64,000 nt of DNA, taken from assembly GCF_000717025.1 (NCBI RefSeq), contig NZ_JNXG01000015.1:186001-250000 (forward strand), written 5' to 3'. Origin of the DNA: Streptomyces atroolivaceus. GTDB lineage: Bacteria > Actinomycetota > Actinomycetes > Streptomycetales > Streptomycetaceae. Below, in pieces: positions 8,372 through 15,191 of the stretch. Within the stretch, counting starts at the first letter, position 1; each line of letters starts with the position of its first letter. A program made the position numbers and the translations under genes. The notes under the pieces were generated by a model. It worked only from the letters and a program-made list of their open reading frames with translations. It made no database searches and had not been told where the DNA came from.

Positions 8372-8797
8372 TCATCGAGTGTCGTTCGGCCGTCCGGGGA
8401 GGACCGGCACCAGGAGCGGAGCCGCCAGTAGCACCAGCGCGGCCAGGAATATGACGTTGAGCACCTGGTCACGCGTGTTGTACATGGCGAGGTGCTGTAC
8501 GTGGTAGATGAAGTGCAGCACGTTGAAGACCAGCCACACCGCGCCCGTCGTCTGGACCAGCCGGGTGTTTCGCACGGAGCTCAGCGTGATGAGCGTCAGC
8601 ATGGCCAACGCCAGGAACATGGCCCCGGCGTCCTTGGAGAGGTGCTCGTTGTAGGGGCCCAGCTGGGGCAGCCAGCTGAGTCCGAGACCGGGGAAGTTCG
8701 CATACCAGCTTGTCGGGGCGAAGTAGGCCCAGAGCCCTGTGTACAGGCCGACCGCGGCCAGGAGGCCGAGACTTGCGTAACGGAGTTTCGTGTTCAT
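8372..8797 (-). CDS. small four-helix membrane protein
   Basis: 141 residues with four hydrophobic segments (~6-26, ~58-76, ~82-103, ~113-133), first gene of the ECF41 operon. ATG 8797 sits ~3-4 bases after the predicted transcript start, so it is nearly leaderless. The helix pattern and size recall DoxX/DUF4267-like proteins but I see no diagnostic motif. It overlaps the possible first start of the next gene by 4 bases. Its place as the promoter-proximal gene makes it a likely primary target or input of the sigma factor. Function unknown. Confidence 0.8.
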   Translation of the reverse strand: MNTKLRYASLGLLAAVGLYTGLWAYFAPTSWYANFPGLGLSWLPQLGPYNEHLSKDAGAMFLALAMLTLITLSSVRNTRLVQTTGAVWLVFNVLHFIYHVQHLAMYNTRDQVLNVIFLAALVLLAAPLLVPVLPGRPNDTR

Positions 8798-8805
8798 ACC
8801 TCTAT

Positions 8806-8832
8806 GACGAGACAGCGCCCTGAGATGTGAGA
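8806..8832 (-). promoter_or_regulatory. ECF41-type promoter
   Basis: On the minus strand TCTCACA (8832-8826), a 16-base spacer and CGTC (8809-8806). The published ECF41 target is, as I recall, TGTCACA-N16-CGTC, so there is one mismatch in the -35 and an exact -10 and spacing. It drives the membrane protein-SDR-sigma operon and implies autoregulation. Confidence 0.72.
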
Positions 8833-8836
8833 CGGG

Positions 8837-9409
8837 TTGTCACCCGATTGCGTCGGGGAATTGGTCTTCGCAGGAAAGTACGACGACCTCGACGGCAACG
8901 AGGAGACCTTCGCCGGATACTGGTCGGTCCTGCGGCGGAGTGCCCGACCTGCACGGGCGCACGGACTGGGGGCCGACCGGGAGGCCGTCGCCATGCTGAT
9001 CGACAGCTGGGACGACATCCCGCACGAGCTGATCGTGATGTGCGTGCCGACGAATCCAGATGGCGAGCGGAACGGCGACCACTCTGGCGGAGCACGGAAT
9101 CCGGGCCGTGGAGATCGGCACCGACGGTCCACGTGGTGACGGCGGCGTACACATCGGCACGGTGTTCCGCTTCAAGGGTCTCGAGTACCAGCGCATGGTC
9201 GTCGCCGGAGTCAGCGACGGGCTGATCCCCAGGGACGGCGTGAACCGGAGGCGTGGCACCGATCCGATCCGGTCCGCTACCGGCGCGAGGTCCCGCAAGC
9301 ACGCTCACCGCTGTTCGTCGCCACTACGCGGGCCCGCGACAGCCTGGACATCTTCTGGCACGGCACACCGAGCCCGTTCCGGGCGCCGCTGGTGGCCGCC
9401 GGACGGTGA
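8837..9409 (+). pseudogene. UvrD/Rep-like superfamily I helicase, C-terminal remnant
   Basis: Three frames in series spell the last quarter of a large actinobacterial UvrD-like helicase. The first, to about 9060, reads SWDDIPHELIVMCVPTN; the second, 9055-9260, reads ATTLAEHGIRAVEIG and FRFKGLEYQRMVVAGVSDGL, which includes motif V/VI-like FKGLEY; the third, 9266-9409, reads LFVATTRARDSLDIFWHG, the VAxTRAR motif VI. Two frameshifts, near 9055 and 9260, and the loss of the ATPase N-terminal half make it non-functional. It lies right beside the ECF41 operon. Confidence 0.85.
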
Positions 9410-9487
9410 GGGGTCCCGGGCCACCGCGGCCTCCTTTCGGCACGGCGGATGCTGCCGTGAGCCGCTCCTCCAGGACCGTGCGCGCCC

Positions 9488-10060
9488 TCAGCCCGCCGTC
9501 AGCCGGCGAAGCGCCTCCTCCGCCGCCGTGCCGAGACGGGGGTGCGGCAGGGCTGCCTCCAGGACCGGGCGGGCGCGGACGTCCCCCAGGCTCCCAAGCC
9601 CCTCGACGCAGGCGAGCGCGACCCGCCAGTGCGGGTCGCCGGGGACCAGCAGCCTGTGCAGCGTACTGACCAGGGCGGGTACGGACTGGGGCGCCCGCAG
9701 GGCCGTCAGCAGCCGTACCGGGTGCAGGGCGTACGCCGTCCGCAGGCTGTTGGTGGCGAGCGCGGCCGCCGCACCGGGTGTGCGGGGGTCGCCCAGGAGC
9801 AGGAGCGCGTGAGCGGCCGACACGCAGCGCTCGGGATCGCGGTGGTTGAGGAGGAGGACCAGCGCCTCGAAGGCGCGGCGGTCGCCTCGGCAACCAAGCC
9901 GGAACGCCGCGATCTCGCGGGCCCACAGCGGGCGTTCGCGCTCCACGAGGGCCCTGGCCAGCTCTTCGTCGTCCTCGGTGGCGAGCAGCCGGTGAAAGAC
10001 CTCCGGCTGCTCGGCCTCCAGCACGAGCCGGTCCGTCAGCGAGCGGAACTCCTCATCCAT
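9488..10060 (-). CDS. HEAT-repeat domain protein
   Basis: 190 residues from ATG 10060 (MDEEFRSLTDRLVLEAEQPE); an upstream GTG adds 19 unlikely residues. At least four helix-pair repeats follow, for example LALVERERPLWAREIAAFRL-type units, RRAFEALVLLLNHRDPERC and RPVLEAALPHPRLGTAAEEALRRL. Such solenoids bind proteins. From memory, Streptomyces homologues of this size are often mislabelled adenylosuccinate lyase; no lyase motif is present. It is divergent from the 3-hydroxyacyl-CoA dehydrogenase gene. Confidence 0.8.
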   Translation of the reverse strand: MDEEFRSLTDRLVLEAEQPEVFHRLLATEDDEELARALVERERPLWAREIAAFRLGCRGDRRAFEALVLLLNHRDPERCVSAAHALLLLGDPRTPGAAAALATNSLRTAYALHPVRLLTALRAPQSVPALVSTLHRLLVPGDPHWRVALACVEGLGSLGDVRARPVLEAALPHPRLGTAAEEALRRLTAG

Positions 10061-10402
10061 GACGCTGAGTTTAGAGGTGTCGACGCACTGTGTCCGATGA
10101 ACTGTGTGCCAGTGCACAGTCCGACAGGGCTGGCGCGCTCGTTACTCGCCGGTTAATCTCAAGTGAGCGGGACACACACCCGCCGGCTCCGGTGGCCTGG
10201 TGACGCAGCCACCCGGGGTGCTTGTCGGTTCGGCAGTTCGAGAGACGCGGCTCGGGACAGAGCCCGTCACCTTTCCCCGGGTGCAGTGCGCACCTGGGAC
10301 CGTGCACCACGACACGCGATTTCCGCACGCCGGGCGCCGGCTGGTTCCGGCCATGCCCGCCGCCGTGCTCCTCTCAGTCGTCACTCACCCTGGAGTCCCG
10401 TG
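10061..10402. other. 342-base divergent intergenic region
   Basis: Separates the leftward HEAT gene from the rightward dehydrogenase. It holds one 20-bp dyad (10101-10120) near the HEAT start and no convincing ORF; readings through it lack ribosome sites. No riboswitch or terminator was recognised. Confidence 0.6.
10101..10120. promoter_or_regulatory. dyad, possible operator
   Basis: ACTGTG-8-CACAGT: a perfect 6-bp inverted repeat with an 8-base centre, 41 bases upstream of the HEAT-protein start, where a repressor could act. A second ACTGTG-like half (CACTGTG, 10086-10092) lies beside it. The regulator is unknown. Confidence 0.4.
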
Positions 10403-12184
10403 ATGGACACCCCGCTCACCACCATTGCCGTCGTCGGTCTCGGCACCATGGGCACCGGCATCGCCGAGGTCCTGGCCCGTGCGGGCCGCGAGGTCATCGG
10501 CATCGACATCAGCGAGGCCGCCGCCCGCCAGGCGGTCGCCTCGCTGGAGGCCTCCACCGCACGCTCCGTGCGCCGTGAGCGGATCACGGAGCAGGAGCGG
10601 CGCGCCATCCTCACCCGCTTCCGTACGTTCTCCGATCTCCAGGCCGCCGCGGACGCGGAACTGGTCATCGAGGTCGTGCCGGAGACCTACGAGATCAAGC
10701 AGCAGGTCTTCCGGGAGCTCGACGCGGTGGTCTCCCCCGCCGCGATCCTCGCGACGGGCACGAACGCCCTGTCCGTGACCCGGCTGGCCGCCGAGTCGCA
10801 GCACCCCGAGCGGGTCCTCGGCCTGCACTTCTTCAATCCGGCGCCGGTGATGAAGCTCGTCGAGGTGGTCTCCTCCGTGCTGACCGCACCGCCCGCCGTG
10901 GAGAGCGTCACCAGGCTCGCCCGCGAGCTGGGCAAGGAGCCGGTCGCGGTCGGCGACCGGCCGGGTTTCGTCGCGGACGGCCTGCTGTTCGGCTATCTCA
11001 ACCAGGCCGCAGCCATGTACGAGGCGAACTACGCCTCCCGCGAGGACATCGACGCCGCCATGAAGCTGGGCTGCGGGCTGCCGATGGGCCCCCTCGCGCT
11101 GCTGGACCTGATCGGCATCGACACGGCCCGCACGGTCCTGGAGGCCATGTACTCCGCGTCCCACGACCGGCTGCACGCCCCTGCCCCGGTGCTCGGGCAG
11201 CTCAGCGAAGCGGGCCTGACAGGCCGCAAGGCGGGCCGCGGCTTCTACACGTACGACTCGCCCGGCGGCCAGGACGTGGTGCCGGACGCGCTGACGCCGA
11301 CGGACAGCGCGGGCGCGGTCGCCGGGCGCGAGGTGTCGTCGGTGGGCGTGGCCGGCTCGGGGACGATGGCCTCGGGCATCGCCGAGGTCTTCGCGAAGGC
11401 CGGGTACGCCGTGGTCCTCGCGGCGCGCAGCCAGGAGAAGGCGGACACGGCCAAGGCGCGGATCGCCAAGTCCCTGGGGCGGTCCGTGTCCAAGGGGCGG
11501 CTCACGGAGGAAGCGCGGGACGAGACGCTCGCCCGGATCACCCCTGCGGGTTCGCTGGACTCCTTCGCCGGCGTCGATCTCGCGGTCGAGGCGGTCGCCG
11601 AGGACCTGGAGGTCAAGCGGCAGCTCTTCCAGACCCTGGACAAGGTCTGCAAGCCGGGCGCGGTGCTCGCGACGACCACCTCGTCGCTGCCGGTCGTGGC
11701 GATCGCCCGGGTCACCTCGCGCCCCGAGGACGTCGTGGGGATGCACTTCTTCAACCCCGCGCCCGCGATGAAGCTGGTCGAGGTGGTCCGCACCGTGCTG
11801 ACCGCCGACGACGTGCACGCCACGGTCCGCGAGGTCTGCGTGAAGGTGCGCAAGCACCCGGTCGACTGCGGTGACCGGGCAGGCTTCATCGTGAACGCGC
11901 TGCTCTTCCCCTACCTCAACAACGCGATCAAGATGGTCGAGGAGCACTACGCGACGCTCGACGACATCGACGCGGCGATGAAGCTCGGCGGCGGCTACCC
12001 GATGGGGCCCTTCGAGCTCCTGGACGTCGTCGGGCTGGACGTCTCGCTCGCCATCGAGAAGGTCCTGCACGGCGAGTTCCGCGACCCGGGCCTCGCTCCG
12101 GCGCCCCTGCTCGAGCATCTGGTGGCCGCGGGCTGCCTCGGCCGCAAGACGGGGCGCGGTTTCCGCGAGTATGCCCGCCGCTGA
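10403..12184 (+). CDS. two-domain 3-hydroxyacyl-CoA (3-hydroxybutyryl-CoA) dehydrogenase
   Basis: 593 residues. GGAG stands 7 bases before ATG 10403; a GTG directly before it is also possible. It is a tandem duplication of a whole 3HCDH unit. Unit 1 (residues ~1-290) starts VVGLGTMGTGIAEVLARAG; unit 2 (~310-593) starts VAGSGTMASGIAEVFAKAG. Each has the NAD-binding GxGxMG, the HFFNPAPVMKLVEVV (or HFFNPAPAMKLVEVV) active-site His block and a GxxxGRGF end. The enzyme interconverts acetoacetyl-CoA and 3-hydroxybutyryl-CoA, feeding crotonyl-CoA to Ccr. It lies near the ethylmalonyl-CoA operon on the same strand, followed by a TetR gene that may control it. Confidence 0.93.
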   Translation: MDTPLTTIAVVGLGTMGTGIAEVLARAGREVIGIDISEAAARQAVASLEASTARSVRRERITEQERRAILTRFRTFSDLQAAADAELVIEVVPETYEIKQQVFRELDAVVSPAAILATGTNALSVTRLAAESQHPERVLGLHFFNPAPVMKLVEVVSSVLTAPPAVESVTRLARELGKEPVAVGDRPGFVADGLLFGYLNQAAAMYEANYASREDIDAAMKLGCGLPMGPLALLDLIGIDTARTVLEAMYSASHDRLHAPAPVLGQLSEAGLTGRKAGRGFYTYDSPGGQDVVPDALTPTDSAGAVAGREVSSVGVAGSGTMASGIAEVFAKAGYAVVLAARSQEKADTAKARIAKSLGRSVSKGRLTEEARDETLARITPAGSLDSFAGVDLAVEAVAEDLEVKRQLFQTLDKVCKPGAVLATTTSSLPVVAIARVTSRPEDVVGMHFFNPAPAMKLVEVVRTVLTADDVHATVREVCVKVRKHPVDCGDRAGFIVNALLFPYLNNAIKMVEEHYATLDDIDAAMKLGGGYPMGPFELLDVVGLDVSLAIEKVLHGEFRDPGLAPAPLLEHLVAAGCLGRKTGRGFREYARR

Positions 12185-12292
12185 GGGTCCGGCGCCCGGC
12201 GCCGGGCCTTCCGGGCCCGGTGCCAGGTGGGGCGGGTTGCTGGGGCCCTCGGGCGACCCGCCCCCACAGGCGCGCTCCCCCGCACCGATGGG

Positions 12293-12305
12293 TTACGTTC
12301 ACCTC
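12293..12305 (+). promoter_or_regulatory. -10 element for a leaderless TetR transcript
   Basis: TACGTT (12293-12298) ends 7 bases before ATG 12306 and no ribosome site is present. That spacing places the transcript start at or next to the A of the ATG. No good -35 is seen, so this is a moderate call. Confidence 0.5.
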
Positions 12306-13118
12306 ATGTCCCAACCCGCCAAGTCCCCCCGTTCCTCCGCCGCGACGGACGCCCCGGAAAGTACCGCGGGCACCCGGGCCGCCGCCCAGCGGCTCAAGAT
12401 GCGCCGCGAACTGGCCGCCGCGGCGATGGAACTCTTCTCCACGAAGGGGTACGAGGCAACGACGGTCGACGAGATCGCCGGGGCCGCCGGCGTCGCCCGG
12501 CGCACGTTCTTCCGCCACTTCCGTTCCAAGGAAGAGGCCATCTTCCCGGACCACGACGACACCCTCGTCAGGGCCGAGGCCGTCCTCAACGCCGCCCCCG
12601 CGCACGAGCACCCGCTCGACACCGTGTGCCGCGGCATCAAGGAGGTCATGAAGATGTACGCGGCGAAGCCCGCGGTCTCCGTCGCGCGGTACAGGCTGAC
12701 CCGCGAGGTACCCACCCTCCGGGAGGCCGAGATCGCCTCGGTGGCCCGCTACGAGCGGCTGTTCACGCGCTACCTCCTGGGCCATTTCGACGAACGCGAC
12801 CACCATGTGGGCAATGACGACCCGCTGCTCGCCGAGGTCGCCGCGTCCGCCGTGGTGACCGCGCACAACCATGTGCTGCGGCGCTGGCTGCGCGCGGACG
12901 GCCAGGGTGACGTGGAGTCGCAGCTCGATCACGCGTTCGCGATCGTGCGGGAGACCTTCGGCACGGGGATCGGAGCGGGGCGGACCGCGGGCGAACCCGG
13001 GAGGACACCTGCGGCCTCGGTGTCCGGGGACGGCGAGGTGCTGGTCGCCGTGGCCCGTACCGACGCTCCGCTCGACGAGGTCATGCGCACGATTCAGCAG
13101 GCGCTGAAGGAGCACTGA
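12306..13118 (+). CDS. TetR/AcrR-family regulator
   Basis: 270 residues from ATG 12306, apparently leaderless. An N-terminal flexible tail (~28 residues) precedes a TetR DNA-binding domain: AAAAMELFSTKGYEATTVDE then IAGAAGVARRTFFRHFRSKE (helix-turn-helix, ~45-80). The ligand domain follows. The protein ends with an unusual tail, SVSGDGEVLVAVARTDAPLD plus a short helix, beyond the normal TetR core. It sits 122 bases after the hydroxyacyl-CoA dehydrogenase and ahead of the ethylmalonyl-CoA operon; by position it may regulate either or both. A bidirectional terminator covers its stop codon. Confidence 0.9.
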   Translation: MSQPAKSPRSSAATDAPESTAGTRAAAQRLKMRRELAAAAMELFSTKGYEATTVDEIAGAAGVARRTFFRHFRSKEEAIFPDHDDTLVRAEAVLNAAPAHEHPLDTVCRGIKEVMKMYAAKPAVSVARYRLTREVPTLREAEIASVARYERLFTRYLLGHFDERDHHVGNDDPLLAEVAASAVVTAHNHVLRRWLRADGQGDVESQLDHAFAIVRETFGTGIGAGRTAGEPGRTPAASVSGDGEVLVAVARTDAPLDEVMRTIQQALKEH

Positions 13119-13139
13119 GTCCGGCCCCCGGCCGGACTC
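13117..13139. terminator. bidirectional terminator overlapping two stop codons
   Basis: GAGTCCGGCC (13117-13126), loop CCC, GGCCGGACTC (13130-13139). The hairpin includes most of the stop codon of the TetR gene on one side and of the Mrr-like gene on the other, so one 23-bp element serves both convergent genes. Confidence 0.8.
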
Positions 13140-13905
13140 ATCCCTCCGCGGGCTGGACGGCCGCTCCCGCGTACCACGGCGGCGCCGCGGCGCCCTCGCT
13201 CCACGCGGTGAGCTCGTCGAGGCCGACACAGACGATGCCGCACTGCTCGGCGTAGTCGAGTGCCGGTTCGGTGAATTCGCCGGTGGTGACGACGACGGCC
13301 ACCTCGGCCTCGTGCACCGCGTAACAGGTGCCGCCGAAGCGCTGGAGGTCCTGCGAGCCGACCTTGTTGTCACTCGTGTACCTCTTGCACTGCACGACCA
13401 GACGGCGCCCGTCCGGCGTGGTGGCGAGCACGTCCGCGCCCAGGTCACCGGCGCCTCCGACGACCTCGACGTCCGGACAGCCGTCCCGACGGCAGAGACC
13501 GGCCACCGCCTCCTCGAAGTCGTACGGGTCCATGGCCGCGTAGTCGACCGGCCGGGCCTGCTCGGGGACGGCGGCGACGGGGACGGGGGCCGCCTCGGCT
13601 GCCGAGGCCTCCTCCAGGGCGGCGTCCACCACCTCGTACGCGGTCTCGACGGCTGCCGCGGCGGCCCTGGCCGCCGCCCTGCGGCTGCGACGCCTGCGCA
13701 GAAGCGCCACAGCCCCGGCCACCAGCACCACGACCGAGGCGACGGCGATCGCCGGGTGCCGTCCGGCGCTCTCCAGGACCGTGCGTGCCGCCAGTCCGGC
13801 GCCGCAGACCAGGAGAGCGAGGAGGACGAAGCCGAGGGCCGTCCTCCGGACGTCGAACTCGGGCCTGTGGCCCTCCCGGACGCCCCTGCGCATCTGTATG
13901 CCCAT
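13138..13905 (-). CDS. membrane-anchored Mrr-like restriction endonuclease domain protein
   Basis: 255 residues from ATG 13905 (a second ATG lies at 13893). Two hydrophobic segments (~22-42 and ~52-70) are followed by an Arg-rich stretch and an Ala-rich helix. The C-terminal Mrr_cat domain (~125-240) contains DPYDFEEAVAGLCRRDG, the catalytic Asp of GAGDLGADV and the QCK of RLVVQCKRYTSDNKVGSQDL, so the D-QxK nuclease core is intact. Type IV Mrr enzymes cut modified DNA; membrane-bound versions are widespread in Actinobacteria with no proven role. No methylase partner is nearby. A defence role is inference only. Confidence 0.88.
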   Translation of the reverse strand: MGIQMRRGVREGHRPEFDVRRTALGFVLLALLVCGAGLAARTVLESAGRHPAIAVASVVVLVAGAVALLRRRRSRRAAARAAAAAVETAYEVVDAALEEASAAEAAPVPVAAVPEQARPVDYAAMDPYDFEEAVAGLCRRDGCPDVEVVGGAGDLGADVLATTPDGRRLVVQCKRYTSDNKVGSQDLQRFGGTCYAVHEAEVAVVVTTGEFTEPALDYAEQCGIVCVGLDELTAWSEGAAAPPWYAGAAVQPAEG

Positions 13906-14032
13906 CAGGTACCCACCCCTGTCCGTCACGTCGACATCAAGATCACTTCCGTGTGCCCCGCGGCCGCCGGTTGACGCACCGGTCCGGAGAACCCGGTGGT
14001 CAGGCCCGGGGTCGACGTGCTCGGATGCGTGG

Positions 14033-14824
14033 ATGGAACCTGACGGGATACTGGCCCTCTTCGACCGCGAGATGCGTGAGCACGCCCGCCCCGAGGGCCC
14101 CGGCACACACGTCGAACGCGTGGGTGACGTCGTACGGCAGACCGGCGGCGCCGATGACTGGAACGGCGTCGTGTGGACGGCCCCGGACCTCTCGCCCGGC
14201 CGTGCGGAGTCGGAGATCGCGGCTCAGGTGGAGCACTACACCGCCCGAGGCCTCGGCGAGTTCGAGTGGAAGCTGTACGCACACGACGGCCCCGCCTGTC
14301 TGGGCGGGCTCCTCACCGCGGCCGGATTCGAGCCGGAGCCGCCGGAGACCCTGCTGGTGGCACCGGTGGCGGGCCGGCCCATGCCGGTGGAGCTCCCCGA
14401 GGGCGTCCGGCTGCGGCAGGTGACGGACGCGGCCGGGGTGGAGCTGATGGTCCGGGCCCACGAGCTGGCCTTCGGCACCGACGGTTCGAGACTGCGCCAC
14501 CGGGCCCTGGCCCGGCTCTCCGACGCCCCGGACACGTTCGTCGCGGTGGTGGCCATGGCGGGTGACGAACCGGTGAGCTCGGCCCGGATGGAGATGCACC
14601 CCGGCACCGGCTTCGCCGGGCTGTGGGGAGGCGGGACCGCGGCACCCTGGCGGGGCAGGGGGATCTACCGCTCCCTGATCGCCCACAGGGCCCGCATCGC
14701 CGCCAGCCTCGGCTACCGCTATCTCCAGGCCGACGCGACGGACCGGTCCGCCCCGATCCTGCGGCGGCTCGGCTTCACGGCGCTCAGCACGACGACGCCG
14801 TACGTGTACCGCACCGCGCCGTAG
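14033..14824 (+). CDS. GNAT-family N-acetyltransferase
   Basis: 263 residues from ATG 14033; the ribosome site is weak. The N-terminal half is a degenerate GNAT-like domain and the C-terminal half a working one: FVAVVAMAGDEPVSSARMEM (central strands) then GGGTAAPWRGRGIYRSLI, where the RxGRGIY loop (~214-222) binds the acetyl-CoA pyrophosphate, and a closing SAPILRRLGFTAL block. The acceptor is unknown. It stands between the Mrr-like gene (divergent) and the ccr promoter. Confidence 0.86.
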   Translation: MEPDGILALFDREMREHARPEGPGTHVERVGDVVRQTGGADDWNGVVWTAPDLSPGRAESEIAAQVEHYTARGLGEFEWKLYAHDGPACLGGLLTAAGFEPEPPETLLVAPVAGRPMPVELPEGVRLRQVTDAAGVELMVRAHELAFGTDGSRLRHRALARLSDAPDTFVAVVAMAGDEPVSSARMEMHPGTGFAGLWGGGTAAPWRGRGIYRSLIAHRARIAASLGYRYLQADATDRSAPILRRLGFTALSTTTPYVYRTAP

Positions 14825-14910
14825 CACCCACAAAAGGGGAGGCAACGCGACATACCCACCCATGATGTTGCTCATGCGTGCCTACGAGATGACAAGTGAG
14901 AGAAATTGTT

Positions 14911-14952
14911 GGCACTGGGTGCCTTGTCAGCTGTCACGCAGTGCCATACGTT
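14911..14952 (+). promoter_or_regulatory. ccr operon promoter with adjoining dyad
   Basis: TTGTCA (14924-14929), 17-base spacer, TACGTT (14947-14952): a good housekeeping-sigma promoter. A perfect GGCAC-TGG-GTGCC dyad (14911-14923) abuts the -35, a likely operator. GACAAG at 14891-14896 is also the inverse of CTTGTC at 14923-14928. Transcription would start near 14959. Confidence 0.65.
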
Positions 14953-15191
14953 GAAGGAGTCCGGGCGGCCGGCGTGCAGAGACCTCTCGTACGCCGGCTG
15001 TCCCCGCAGACCACGTGTCCGCGCGCCCGGGCGCCTGCGTCACAGGCAAACCCTTCTGCTCCACCGAGCAGGCCCGAAGCACCACCCGCCGAACCGACGG
15101 CACACCTCCACACCGCACCGCTCCCCTGACCACAGGGGTCCTCCGAGCGTTTCCCTCGACGCCGGAGACCCGATCTGCCGGAGGCAACACC
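14953..15191 (+). other. ~230-base untranslated leader of ccr
   Basis: From the predicted transcript start to the GTG of ccr. It is unusually long for this window. Small readings inside it have no ribosome site. I looked for a cobalamin riboswitch (the next gene is B12-dependent) and saw no B12 box. CCTGACCACAGG (15126-15137) makes a small hairpin. The function is unknown. Confidence 0.5.

Noticed and set aside
10385..12118. 577-codon leftward ORF antisense to the 3-hydroxyacyl-CoA dehydrogenase.
   Set aside because: Mirror of a well-supported gene with GC-frame bias; Asp/Arg/Gly-rich text with no motif.
14953..15191. Possible cobalamin riboswitch ahead of ccr-ecm (Ecm needs B12).
   Set aside because: No B12 box or conserved core found by eye; left as an unexplained leader.
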